Source: Mycobacterium sp. 852013-51886_SCH5428379
GTDB taxonomy: Bacteria > Actinomycetota > Actinomycetes > Mycobacteriales > Mycobacteriaceae
Reading direction: 5' to 3'
NCBI RefSeq assembly: GCF_001665575.1
Contig: NZ_LZSU01000042.1
Location: 1 to 64,000 of the forward strand
Length of the DNA stretch: 64,000 bases
Positions 54,222 to 63,439 of this stretch are shown one piece after another. The notes under the pieces were generated by a model, which was not told the DNA's origin, ran no database searches, and worked only from the letters and a program-made list of their open reading frames with translations. A program made the translations under genes and the position numbers. Within the stretch, counting starts at the first letter, position 1, and every line of letters starts with the position of its first letter.

Positions 54222-56195
54222 TCAGTCCTTCACCACCTCGCGACTCGAAAGCGTCTGCGTCCGCTTGTACAACCACGCGATGACGGCCACGAAGCCCACC
54301 ACCCCAATCAACGACGCCAGGTTGCCGTCATTGCCGGTGAAGATCGCGAACGGGTCTTCGTCGCCCGTGCCCGCCACGAATCCGGCGAACACCACCCCGT
54401 ACAAGCTCTCGCCCACGATCAGACCCGTCGCCAACAGCACCCCCATGCGCTTCTTGCGCTCGACGTCCCCACCGCTGCGCTGCGCCCACCGGTTGTAGAA
54501 GTATCCGATCACCGCACCCACCGCGATGATCAGGATCAGGCTCATCGGCAGATACATGCCCATGCCGACCGCCAGCGGCGGCACCGCGAATCGTGTTCTG
54601 CGGTGCAGGATCTCGTCGACAAGCACCACCGCCAGGCCGATCACTGCGCCCAAGCCGATCAGCGACCAATCGAGCGAACCCCCGAACACCCCTTGCGCCA
54701 GCGACGAGATCAACGCCGCCTGCGGTGCGGCCAACGCGTTCTCCGACGCCCCCGGCGCACCCAGGAACCCGAACGCCGTCTGCATCAGATCGAGCACCGG
54801 CGGGATGATCGCCGACCCGAACAACACCCCGATCACCAACGCCACCTGCTGTTTCCACGGCGTCGCGCCGACCAACTGACCCGTCTTGAGATCCTGCAGA
54901 TTGTCGTTGGAGATGGTCGCCACACCGAACGTGATCGCCGCGGCGAACAACGTGAATGCCACCAGCGCCGTGGCCTGGTCCTCGTCAGTGGGCCCGAACA
55001 CCAGCTTGATCAGCAGCGCCGCGATCATCACCGTCAGGATGCCCACACCCGAGATGGGACTGTTCGACGACCCGATCAGACCGGCCATGTACCCGCATAC
55101 TGCCGCGATCACCAGACCGATGACGAATACGAACAACACGCTCGCCACGATGATCCCGGCCGCACCGCCCTCCAGCACCGTGTCGCGGCTGAACTCCCAC
55201 AGCAGCGCCGCGATCGGCAGCAACATCACCACGATCGTCCCCGCCACGATCGGGAAGGGGATGTCGCGCTGGGTGATGTCGACCAGCTGCCCCTGCCGCC
55301 TGTCGCGCGCCGAGCTGAGCGCCTCGGTGATGCCCTTGATGATCGGGCGCAGGATCTTCAGCAGCGTCCACACCGCGCCCACCGCGATCGCCCCCGCGCC
55401 GACGAACCGCACCTCGCTCGCGAATGCGCTGGAGATCACGTCCGCAAGAGCCTCACCCGATGCGAAATCCCCGGCGGTGCGGATCGGCAGCAGCACCCCG
55501 ATGGAGATGACCATCCCGACCAGCATCGCGAAGCCGACTGCCATCCCGACCAAATGACCCACACCGATCAACGCCAGCGACAGGCTGGCGCCGAACATCG
55601 ACCCGCCGGAGCCGACCCGGAAGTACGTCGTGATCGAATTCGCCAACACCTTCAGGTTGGCCAGCAGCGCGAACCCGGCCGAGACCAGCGCGCCGATCGT
55701 GATGATCCGCAATCCGGTGCGGTTGTCGGACGCGCCGGTGCTGCTGTCGCCGACCTTGAGCACCTCGGCCGCCGCGACGCCTTCGGGGTAGGGCAGATCC
55801 GATCCGGTCACCAGCGCCCGGCGCAGCGGTATCGAATACATCACACCGAGGATCCCGCCGACGGCGCACACCGCCACGGTGATCCAGTACGGGAACCCGG
55901 TCCACCAGCCGATCATGATCAGGCCCGGGAGCACGAAGATGATCGCCGACAACGTGCCCGCCGCCGACGCCACCGTCTGCACGATGTTGTTCTCGACGAT
56001 CGAGTGGTTGGCGAAATTGCGCAGGATCGCCATCGAGATCACCGCCGCCGGGATGGCGGTGGCGAACGTCAAACCCACCTTCAGCCCCAGGTAGACGTTG
56101 GCGGCGGTGAACACCAGCGTGATCGCGCCGCCGAGCAGGATGCCCCGGACGGTCAGTTCGCGCAGGGTCGGCGTGGCAGGCGTGTGGACGGTCAA
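54222..56195 (-). CDS. OPT family oligopeptide/metal transporter
   Basis: 657 residues with about 15 transmembrane helices. RELTVRGILLGGAITLVFTA, NVYLGLKVGLTFATAIPAAV and YPEGVAAAEVLKVG are hallmarks of the bacterial OPT family, which carries small peptides or metal chelates. The TTG at 56195 is preferred because GGAGG lies 6 nt upstream and the product then begins at the family N-terminus; the frame is open to 56249. Divergent from the MscS gene. Confidence 0.9.
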   Translation of the reverse strand: MTVHTPATPTLRELTVRGILLGGAITLVFTAANVYLGLKVGLTFATAIPAAVISMAILRNFANHSIVENNIVQTVASAAGTLSAIIFVLPGLIMIGWWTGFPYWITVAVCAVGGILGVMYSIPLRRALVTGSDLPYPEGVAAAEVLKVGDSSTGASDNRTGLRIITIGALVSAGFALLANLKVLANSITTYFRVGSGGSMFGASLSLALIGVGHLVGMAVGFAMLVGMVISIGVLLPIRTAGDFASGEALADVISSAFASEVRFVGAGAIAVGAVWTLLKILRPIIKGITEALSSARDRRQGQLVDITQRDIPFPIVAGTIVVMLLPIAALLWEFSRDTVLEGGAAGIIVASVLFVFVIGLVIAAVCGYMAGLIGSSNSPISGVGILTVMIAALLIKLVFGPTDEDQATALVAFTLFAAAITFGVATISNDNLQDLKTGQLVGATPWKQQVALVIGVLFGSAIIPPVLDLMQTAFGFLGAPGASENALAAPQAALISSLAQGVFGGSLDWSLIGLGAVIGLAVVLVDEILHRRTRFAVPPLAVGMGMYLPMSLILIIAVGAVIGYFYNRWAQRSGGDVERKKRMGVLLATGLIVGESLYGVVFAGFVAGTGDEDPFAIFTGNDGNLASLIGVVGFVAVIAWLYKRTQTLSSREVVKD

Positions 56196-56360
56196 CTCGA
56201 CCCTCCTCTCGGTCTGAGCGCAGCGGGCCGGCGCGGATCGCGGGTCCATCTGGGCCTACACGCTATTCCCCGGAGACGGCCTCCGCGGGCCCGCGGGGAC
56301 GCGAGTTCGCGGAGGCCCCGCCCGATAGGCGACAGGCTTTGTGGGTATGCGGTCGCCATC

Positions 56361-57290
56361 ATGGATGTACACAACCTCGCCTTCGAATGGACTGACACCA
56401 ACAAGCACTGGCTCATCGAGGTCCCCATCCGCATCGTCGCCTACGTCGTCGTCGCGCTGATCGCCCGTTATGTGCTGCACCGGATGATCGACCGCGCGGT
56501 CAGCGGCCGCAAGAACCACAACACCGCGGTAGAGGCCAAGAAGCCGCCGCTGCTGCGCCATCTGCGTGATCGCGCACCGTCGGGGTCGGCCGCCAAGACC
56601 GCCGAGCGGCGCCAGCAGCGCGCCCAGACCATCGGATCGGTGCTCAAATCGACCGTCTCGATCGTCATGCTGATCTGGGTCGTGTTGGCCCTGCTCAACG
56701 TGCTCGGCGTGAACATCGCCCCGTTCATCGCCTCGGCAGGCGTGGTCGGGCTGGCCATCGGCTTCGGTGCCCAGAACCTGGTCCGTGACTTCGTCACCGG
56801 CGTGTTCATGCTCCTCGAAGACCAGTACGGCGTCGGCGACACCGTCGACCTCGGCGAAGCCGTCGGCGAGGTCGAAAGCGTCGGCCTGCGCGTCACCACG
56901 GTGCGCGACATCGACGGCACCCTCTGGTACGTCCGCAACGGGGAGATCGCCCGCGTCGGCAACATGAGCCAGGACTACGCCGTCGCCCGCATCGAGATGC
57001 CCGTCGCGCTGACCGCCGACGTCGCCCTGGCCGAGAAGGTGGCCGTCGACGCCGCCGAGGAGGCCCTTGGAGATCCCGCGCTGGCCGCCAAGGTGCTCGG
57101 CAAGCCCGAGATGCTCGGGGTGCAGGAACTCTCGCCCGACCTGCTGACGCTGCGCATGACACTCAAGACCAAGCCCAACGCTCAGTGGTCGGTCCAGCGC
57201 ACCCTGCGCCGCGAAATTCTGCGCGCCTACGACCAGAACGGCATCGAACTGCCGGCCCGGGGCCGGGCCTACGCGATGGCCGACGAATAG
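56361..57290 (+). CDS. Mechanosensitive ion channel, MscS family
   Basis: 309 residues. Two predicted N-terminal transmembrane helices (about 18-42 and 97-117) and the pore-lining TM3 with FIASAGVVGLAIGFGAQNLV, then the MscS beta domain VTGVFMLLEDQYGVGDTVDL and a C-terminal alpha/beta region. MscS channels release solutes during hypo-osmotic shock. An insertion of basic residues sits between TM1 and TM2. Start at ATG 56361. Confidence 0.93.
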   Translation: MDVHNLAFEWTDTNKHWLIEVPIRIVAYVVVALIARYVLHRMIDRAVSGRKNHNTAVEAKKPPLLRHLRDRAPSGSAAKTAERRQQRAQTIGSVLKSTVSIVMLIWVVLALLNVLGVNIAPFIASAGVVGLAIGFGAQNLVRDFVTGVFMLLEDQYGVGDTVDLGEAVGEVESVGLRVTTVRDIDGTLWYVRNGEIARVGNMSQDYAVARIEMPVALTADVALAEKVAVDAAEEALGDPALAAKVLGKPEMLGVQELSPDLLTLRMTLKTKPNAQWSVQRTLRREILRAYDQNGIELPARGRAYAMADE

Positions 57291-57316
57291 ACCCGACGCT
57301 CGCTAGTGTCAGCGCG

Positions 57317-58966
57317 GTGAGCATCAGCCCCGATGAACACCCGCGGCTCAACGCCTCCGAGCGCAGCACCTATCGTGCGCTGATCGATCAGCTCGAGCCC
57401 AACGACCTCGTCGTCCCCGGGCAGCGCGTCACCGATCACCTCAAGGATCACGAGGTCGACTTCGTCGTCGCGATCGAAGGTGCCGGCATCGTCTGCGTCG
57501 AGGTCAAAGGCGGGGAGGTCTGGCACGACGGCGCGGGCTGGCGTCAGATCCGCGGCGGCCGCGAGTACGCCATCGAACCGGTCCGGCAGGCCCGCGAAGC
57601 CTGCTACGCGCTGCGGGACTTCGTCGAGAAGGACCCTCGCTGGACGCAGGGCCGGCTGCGCTGGGACCACGTCGTCGTCCTGCCCAACACCGAACTACCC
57701 GACGACTTCGGGCTGCCCGACTGTCCGCGGTGGAAGGTGATCGACCGCAGCGATCTGCCCCAGCTCGTCGCCCGGCTGCGTGAGGTGCTGGTCCGCCAGG
57801 AACTCGACCGGCCGCTGCTCACCAAGGAGGGCCTCGACCAACTCGGCGCCGCATTGTCCGGCCGGGGGCTGCCGCAGCGTGACGTCGTGGCCCGCGCCCT
57901 GGCCAACGAGGACGCCGCCGACGCGCTGACCGAACACCAGGCGGTCATCCTCGACGCCATCCGGCTACTCCACCGCGTCGAGGTGCGCGGCGGCGCCGGC
58001 AGCGGCAAGACGTTCCTGGCCATGGAGCAGGCGCGCCGGCTCGCCCAGCGAGGGCAGCGCGTGGCGCTGGTCTGCTACTCCCACGGTCTGGCCTCCTACC
58101 TCGAGCGCATCGCCGCGACGTGGCCGCGCCGCCAGCAGCCGGCCTATGTCGGCGAGTTCCACGCGCTCGGGGTGCAGTGGGGCGCCCCGGAAGGTCCCGA
58201 CGAGGCCGTGCGCAACGACGAGACGGTCCGGTTCTGGGAACACGACCTGCCACTCCAGATGGCTGATCTGGCAGCGCAACTCGAGCCTGGACAACGTTTC
58301 GACTCGATCGTCGTCGACGAGGCTCAGGACTTCGCCGACGCCTGGTGGGATCCGCTGCTCGCCGCGTTGCATGATCCGGTCGACGGCGGTCTGTACGTTT
58401 TCAGTGACGAAGGTCAGCGGGTGTTCAACCGGGTCGGGTCACCGCCGGTGCCCCTGGTGCCGTTGATCCTCGACCACAATCTGCGCAACACCCGGCAGAT
58501 TGCCAACGCGTTCCAACCGCTCGTCGACCACCCGATGCGGTTCCTGGGCGGGGAGGGGCCCGCGGTCACGTTCGTCGCCTGCGACCGCGCTGAGGCGATG
58601 GACGCCGGCGACGACCAGATCGATCTGCTACTCGAACAGGGTTGGCGCGCAGAGGATCTCGCGTTGTTGACGACGGGCAGCCGGCATCCTGAGCAGGCCG
58701 AGCGGCAGAAGAACGGGCACACGGCCTACTGGGATTCGTTCTGGGATACCGATCAGGTGTTCTACGGGCACGTCTTGGGCTTCAAGGGTCTCGAGCGGCG
58801 CTGCGTGGTGCTCGTGGTCAACGAGGAGGGAAAGTTCGAACGCTCCCGTGAACGGCTCTACGTCGGATTGTCCCGCGCGCGTGACCAACTGGTCGTCTGC
58901 GGGGATCCGGCGTTCATCCGGGAGGTGGGCGGGCCGGACCTCGCGCGGCGGCTCAACGTGCCTTAG
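57317..58966 (+). CDS. NERD domain - UvrD-like helicase
   Basis: 549 residues. N-terminal NERD domain (about 1-110), a nuclease-related fold, with DFVVAIEGAGIVCVEVKGGE. SF1A helicase: Walker A GGAGSGKTFLAMEQ (about 218), DSIVVDEAQDFADAW (Walker B) and a C-terminal GLSRARDQLVVCG. NERD-helicase proteins occur near DNA processing and defence genes; the role is not known. GTG 57317 is selected over upstream starts within the MscS gene. Confidence 0.88.
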   Translation: MSISPDEHPRLNASERSTYRALIDQLEPNDLVVPGQRVTDHLKDHEVDFVVAIEGAGIVCVEVKGGEVWHDGAGWRQIRGGREYAIEPVRQAREACYALRDFVEKDPRWTQGRLRWDHVVVLPNTELPDDFGLPDCPRWKVIDRSDLPQLVARLREVLVRQELDRPLLTKEGLDQLGAALSGRGLPQRDVVARALANEDAADALTEHQAVILDAIRLLHRVEVRGGAGSGKTFLAMEQARRLAQRGQRVALVCYSHGLASYLERIAATWPRRQQPAYVGEFHALGVQWGAPEGPDEAVRNDETVRFWEHDLPLQMADLAAQLEPGQRFDSIVVDEAQDFADAWWDPLLAALHDPVDGGLYVFSDEGQRVFNRVGSPPVPLVPLILDHNLRNTRQIANAFQPLVDHPMRFLGGEGPAVTFVACDRAEAMDAGDDQIDLLLEQGWRAEDLALLTTGSRHPEQAERQKNGHTAYWDSFWDTDQVFYGHVLGFKGLERRCVVLVVNEEGKFERSRERLYVGLSRARDQLVVCGDPAFIREVGGPDLARRLNVP

Positions 58967-59046
58967 CGGTAAGTGGTACCTGTTTGGGTGACCGACGTGT
59001 AGGTCCGGGTGTCGTCGTGGGTAACGGGCGTCAGAGCTCGAGTGTG

Positions 59047-59052
59047 TATATT
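59047..59052 (+). promoter_or_regulatory. Predicted -10 element for leaderless vapBC transcript
   Basis: TATATT at 59047-59052 stands 6 nt before the vapB ATG at 59059. That places the transcription start at or next to the ATG, and no ribosome-binding site is present. Leaderless mRNAs are common in mycobacteria. Confidence 0.55.
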
Positions 59053-59058
59053 GTGTGG

Positions 59059-59277
59059 ATGGCCCGGCTCAATGTGTACGTCCCCGACGACTTGGCAGAA
59101 CGCGCCAGAACGCGGGGACTGAACATCTCGGCGCTGACTCAAGCCGCGATCCGCGCCGAATTGGAGGGTTCGGCAACCGACGCGTGGCTCGAGCGCCTGA
59201 GAGTGAGAAATACCGAAGCGCGGCATGTCGACGTGTTGAAGGCCATCGACGCCGCCCGCGACGAACTCGGAGCATGA
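59059..59277 (+). CDS. vapB: VapB/CcdA-like antitoxin
   Basis: 72 residues. The N-terminal ARLNVYVPDDLAERARTRGL, then ISALTQAAIRAELE, is a ribbon-helix-helix DNA-binding domain. The C-terminal part would wrap the toxin. ATG 59059 is chosen for the RHH start; a predicted -10 lies immediately upstream. The stop overlaps the vapC start by 4 nt. Confidence 0.85.
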   Translation: MARLNVYVPDDLAERARTRGLNISALTQAAIRAELEGSATDAWLERLRVRNTEARHVDVLKAIDAARDELGA

Positions 59278-59687
59278 GCGACTCACCGGCGTTGCCGCGG
59301 GAGAAGGTGGTCATCGATGCGAGTGCGATGGTCGACCTTCTCGCCCGCACGGGTGACCGGTTCTGGGCGGTGCGACGGCGACTGGCGGGGACTGTGATGT
59401 ACGCACCCGCCCACTTCGACGCTGAGGTGCTTTCAGCACTGGGGCGATTGCAGCGCGGCGGCGTGCTCAGCGTTGCGCATGTCGAGACAGCACTGGACGA
59501 ACTCCGGGATGCGCCAGTGACTCGACACGATCTCTCGCCCCTGCTTGCCGGAGCGTGGGCGCGTCGCGACACGGTCCGCTTGGCCGATGCGTTCTACGTC
59601 GAACTGGCCGATAACGCAGGTCTGAGATTGGTGACCACGGACCAGCGGTTGGCCCGTGCTTGGCCTTCGGCCGACGTGATCCAGTGA
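59274..59687 (+). CDS. vapC: VapC PIN-domain ribonuclease toxin
   Basis: 137 residues. PIN domain with the first acidic residue in VVIDASAMVDLL, a conserved Glu in HFDAEVLSAL, Asp in RLADAFYVELA and a final TTDQRLARAW. VapC toxins cleave tRNA or rRNA and are neutralised by VapB. The ATGA overlap with vapB gives translational coupling. Confidence 0.9.
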   Translation: MSDSPALPREKVVIDASAMVDLLARTGDRFWAVRRRLAGTVMYAPAHFDAEVLSALGRLQRGGVLSVAHVETALDELRDAPVTRHDLSPLLAGAWARRDTVRLADAFYVELADNAGLRLVTTDQRLARAWPSADVIQ

Positions 59688-60133
59688 ATGGTGCACCGCG
59701 GGTGTCTGATCGTGCGTAATGCGCTACGCATCAATACGATTCGCGCCCGGCGGAAGGCGCAGATTCGTTTCATCAGTTTCCGACTGCGGTAAGACGATGG
59801 GCAAGTGAGATCCGGCGCACGGCTTATCCGTTGATCGAGAGTGAGAAGAGGTCCGGCCAGCCCTCGGTGACCCAAACTCCGGCCGGACCGGAGTACAGCA
59901 GCGCAGTGATGGCTGCTGATGCGCCGCAGACCAGGGGTGGCCTCACCGACGATGGTGCGCGCGCGGCTGACCAACGGTTCAGGACCGTATCGGATCGTCA
60001 CGCCACCATCCCTGCCGAGTAGCTGCATTTGCTTTCTGGCTGCCGGCAAACCCGTGGTCGGCTGACACGACGCGAATGGTTGTCGGTGGCCACCGCTAAC
60101 TTGGCGACCGAGGGGGAGGGAAGTGGTGGGGAA
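59688..60133. other. Intergenic region after vapBC
   Basis: 446 bp. A minus-strand frame at 59594-60049 and short plus-strand frames are open but have no recognisable family, poor codon pattern and overlap vapC. No RNA gene seen. Confidence 0.45.
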
Positions 60134-60925
60134 ATGAGTAAAAGCTCGTCCGGGGGGTCCGTCGGCTTCGCGATATTCGTGCTCCTGGCTCTACTGGCGC
60201 AGATCCCGAAACCGGTGTGGATCGCGCTGGGCATCGCCGTCGGCGTGGCCGCGGTCTGCTGGTTCGTGTACGCCTGCGTCGAGGCCTGGGACCAGCACCT
60301 GCTCGCGAAAGAGGAACAGGCTCGCATCGAGCATGCCGAAGCGGTCGCCGCCGCCAAGCGGGAACGCGAGGAGAAAGCCCGACGACTCAAGCAGCACCGC
60401 CTCGACACTCTCGGCAAAGACAACGCCGCACGCCTGGAATCCGCGCTGAGCGCGGTGCGGCGGATCGCCGCGACCGAAGCCGCCCGTGACGGATGGCTGG
60501 GGGACGTCGACTTCACCGCCGACATACAGGCGATCACCGCCAACTTCGAGCAGGTCCACGCGCTGCGTGCGGTCACCGGCAAGCTGTCCGCGCTGTCCAA
60601 GCCGAGCGCCGACGACCGTCGCATTCTCGCCGAGGCCAAGGCGACCGCCGACACGCTCGAACGCGCCGCCGTAGGACGCGTCAACCTGATCAGCAAGTGC
60701 GCGAAAGAGGCGCAACTCATCGACGAGTCGCTGCGCGAGGAACGTGAGGACGCCCGGGTTGCGGAGAAGCGCGCCGAGTTGCACGGCAAGCTGAGCGCGA
60801 TGCTCTACGGCATCGAGGCCACACCGGACAACACGCCGGAGAACTCGGCGGTGGACACCGTCATGGCGCGCGTCGCGGCGTATCGCGAGATCAAGCAGCA
60901 GATCCGGCTGGCCGGCGCGGACTGA
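60134..60925 (+). CDS. Membrane-anchored coiled-coil protein of unknown function
   Basis: 263 residues. Two adjacent hydrophobic segments near the N-terminus (about 12-27 and 30-50), then a long highly charged coiled coil (about 55-105: EEQARIEHAEAVAAAKRERE) and a helical remainder. I recognise no family. ATG 60134 has GGTGGGGAA 8 nt upstream; the longer frame adds 35 poor residues. It may be a membrane-linked scaffold. Convergent with the DUF2293 gene (7-nt gap). Confidence 0.7.
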   Translation: MSKSSSGGSVGFAIFVLLALLAQIPKPVWIALGIAVGVAAVCWFVYACVEAWDQHLLAKEEQARIEHAEAVAAAKREREEKARRLKQHRLDTLGKDNAARLESALSAVRRIAATEAARDGWLGDVDFTADIQAITANFEQVHALRAVTGKLSALSKPSADDRRILAEAKATADTLERAAVGRVNLISKCAKEAQLIDESLREEREDARVAEKRAELHGKLSAMLYGIEATPDNTPENSAVDTVMARVAAYREIKQQIRLAGAD

Positions 60926-60932
60926 GCGAGGC

Positions 60933-61991
60933 TCAACTGCCGAGCACGGTGACTCCCTCGCGCCAGGCCGCGAGGATGTCCTCGACGCGTGCGCGCACCC
61001 GGTCTCGAGCCTCGTCGCGATCCACTCCGGACATCAGGAGGTCGGCGTAGTCGGTGTCGACATGCCGGACCGAGGCCGCGACGGCGAGCCGGATGGTCTC
61101 GGGATCCAGCGCGCGGCCGGCGGCGGTGCGCGCGCCACGACCGCTGCCGCGCAGCGCCGCGTGATAGGCGATGGCGTCGGCGCGCGCGTCCGGACAGCCA
61201 GGGAACAATGCGCGGATTGCGTCGGCGAACTGGCCGCGGAACTCCTCGTCGACGCCGGCCCGCCGCGCGGAATCCCGTTGCCGGCGGGCCGCACGTGCGT
61301 CGGCATCCTCGAGGCACTGGCGGGCGGCCGACTCGATGGCTTTGGCTTCGGTGAGAATCCCGTGGCGCTCATAGCGATTGTGCTCGCTGTCCCAACGCTT
61401 CACGGCGGCGGAGAACCGGCTCGCCTTCGCGGTCCGGCGGGTCAGCGTGGCGTCGCCGGCGGGCAGGAAGACGAGGTGACCGAAGTCGGCGCACTCCAGA
61501 CAGCGGATGCCGCGCCGTGTCTCGATGAGTAGGTCGTCGCTGACACCGCAGGAATCACAGGTGCACGCATCCACGGTCGACACCAGTGAGATAAAGCGCA
61601 TACGAGGGATCCGCACCCTTGGCGCAGGCTGCTCGCTGCGGGCCCAGCGGGTCGCGAAACGGCGCTCGAAGTCAGTGTCGCCGTCGACGGTGAACCGATG
61701 GTCCCCGTAGTCGGTGTGCCACGGTTCGAGGCCCTGGCGCCGAGCCCATGACTCGAGCGCGTCCAGCGCTTCGCCGGCCTTGGTGAGGTCCACCGAAAGG
61801 CAGAGCGCGAGTCCGGTGACGCGATAGGACATCCAACGCTTCACGTTGCGATCGGCGAGCCACCCCAGGCCGACCAGGACGTCGAGGGATGTGACGAACT
61901 GCCGCTCGACCAGTGCGGCCTCGGCAAGGCTTGCAACGCGGGTTTCCAGACGGTCCATGACGCGTTCGAGGCTAGATCGGCGGTCCGACAA
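60933..61991 (-). CDS. DUF2293 domain protein
   Basis: 352 residues. The middle has CTCDSCGVSDDLL and RCLECADFGHLVFLPAGDA with two CxxC-type pairs, suggesting a zinc site. The C-terminus (about 260-350) is DUF2293: FADAIRALFPGCPDARADAI and the closing segment with DTDYADLLMSGVDRDEAR. Function is unknown. A fragment of a relative lies at 50744-50872. Confidence 0.8.
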   Translation of the reverse strand: MSDRRSSLERVMDRLETRVASLAEAALVERQFVTSLDVLVGLGWLADRNVKRWMSYRVTGLALCLSVDLTKAGEALDALESWARRQGLEPWHTDYGDHRFTVDGDTDFERRFATRWARSEQPAPRVRIPRMRFISLVSTVDACTCDSCGVSDDLLIETRRGIRCLECADFGHLVFLPAGDATLTRRTAKASRFSAAVKRWDSEHNRYERHGILTEAKAIESAARQCLEDADARAARRQRDSARRAGVDEEFRGQFADAIRALFPGCPDARADAIAYHAALRGSGRGARTAAGRALDPETIRLAVAASVRHVDTDYADLLMSGVDRDEARDRVRARVEDILAAWREGVTVLGS

Positions 61992-62053
61992 GTCGGGTGC
62001 AGTCGATGCGGCGCGGGTTTCATCGACCGGCCGGCACGGGTACTGGCAAACCC

Positions 62054-63439
62054 ATGGAGCGGTTGAGTGGCCTTGACGCGGGACTTCTGTACAGCGAATC
62101 TCCCGCGGTGCCGCTGCATGTCTGCTCGATCACCGAGATGGACACCTCGACCGTGCCGGGCGGCTACACCTTCGAGCGCTTCCGCGACGGCCTCGCTGCG
62201 CGGATGGTCGCCCTGCCCGAGCTCCGCGCCAAGCTCGCCGACAGCCAGCTCAACCTCGACCATCCGGTGTGGGTGGAGGACGAGGACCTCGACGTCACCC
62301 GGCACGTGCACCGCATCGCGCTCCCCGCTCCCGGCGGTCGCCAGGAGCTGACCGATATCTGCGCGCACATCGCCTCCAACCCCCTCGATCGCAGCAAGCC
62401 GCTGTGGGAGATGTGGGTGATCGAGGGCCTCGACGGCGCCGCCGCGGAGGACGGCGGCCGGCTCGCCCTGATGCTCAAGGTGCACCACGCCGCCGTCGAC
62501 GGCGTGTCCGCAGCCAACGTCCTCAACCAGCTCTGTGATACCGAGCCCGACGCACCGCTGCCCGAGCCCGTCGAAGGACCCGGCGGCGGCTCACCGCTCG
62601 CGATCGCCGCCGACGGCCTGTTCCGATTCGCCATGCGCCCCTTGCAGCTCACCCGCGTCATCCCGGTGACGACAGCGATGGTCGTCGAGACCGTCAAGCG
62701 CGCGGCCAGCGGCACCGCCATGGCCGCTCCGTTCTCCGCGCCCACCACCCGCTTCAACGCCGAACTCACCTCCGAACGCACCATCGCCCTGGTCCAGCTG
62801 GACCTCAACGACGTCAAGAAGGTGAAGAACCGCTTCGACGTCAAGGTCAACGACGTGGTCATGGCGCTGTGCGCGGGTGCGCTGCGCGACTTCCTCTCCG
62901 ATCGCGACGAGCTGCCCGACCGGCCGCTGATCGCCGTCGTCCCGTCGTCGGTGCACGGGCAGACCGACCGCGCCGGCCGTAACCAGCTGTCCGGCATGTT
63001 CTGCAACCTGCACACCGACATCGGCGATCCGGTGGAGCGGCTCAAGGCGATCGCGTCGTCGAACGTCAACGCCAAAGAGCACAGCGGCTCCCTGGGCCCG
63101 ACTCTGCTGGTCGACCTCGCGCAGAGCATCTCGCGCGGCATGTTCTCCGGGCTGATCGGTCTGCTGTCGCGTACCCCGCTGCCTCAGACCGCGATCCACA
63201 ACGTGGTCATCTCCAACGTCCCCGGCCCACCGACCACGCTGTACACCGGCGGCGCCGAGGTCAAAGGTCTCTATCCGCTCGGCCCGATCTTCCACGGATC
63301 CGGCCTGAACATCACCGTGATGTCCCAGGGCGATCGGCTCAACGTCGGCATCATCTCGTGCCCCAAGCTGGTCGACGACCTCGCCGACCTCGCCGACCGC
63401 TTCGAAGACGAGCTCGACGAACTGCTCAATCGCTCCTGA
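62054..63439 (+). CDS. Wax ester synthase/diacylglycerol acyltransferase (WS/DGAT, tgs-like)
   Basis: 461 residues. HHAAVDG (about 143-149) is the HHxxxDG catalytic motif, PLWEMWVIEGL precedes it, and the C-terminal NVVISNVPGPPTTLYTGGAE is the NVPGP-type motif. It makes triacylglycerol and wax esters from acyl-CoA, forming storage lipid. Mycobacteria carry many copies. Start at ATG 62054. It is convergent with the LysR gene, whose end overlaps it by 14 nt. Confidence 0.93.
   Translation: MERLSGLDAGLLYSESPAVPLHVCSITEMDTSTVPGGYTFERFRDGLAARMVALPELRAKLADSQLNLDHPVWVEDEDLDVTRHVHRIALPAPGGRQELTDICAHIASNPLDRSKPLWEMWVIEGLDGAAAEDGGRLALMLKVHHAAVDGVSAANVLNQLCDTEPDAPLPEPVEGPGGGSPLAIAADGLFRFAMRPLQLTRVIPVTTAMVVETVKRAASGTAMAAPFSAPTTRFNAELTSERTIALVQLDLNDVKKVKNRFDVKVNDVVMALCAGALRDFLSDRDELPDRPLIAVVPSSVHGQTDRAGRNQLSGMFCNLHTDIGDPVERLKAIASSNVNAKEHSGSLGPTLLVDLAQSISRGMFSGLIGLLSRTPLPQTAIHNVVISNVPGPPTTLYTGGAEVKGLYPLGPIFHGSGLNITVMSQGDRLNVGIISCPKLVDDLADLADRFEDELDELLNRS

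Noticed and set aside
59594..60049. 151-codon minus-strand frame after vapBC
   Set aside because: Overlaps the end of vapC, has no family resemblance and an irregular codon pattern.
60933..61991. JetD nuclease located away from jetABC
   Set aside because: The protein matches DUF2293 with a zinc-type Cys cluster, not DUF3322/DUF2220.
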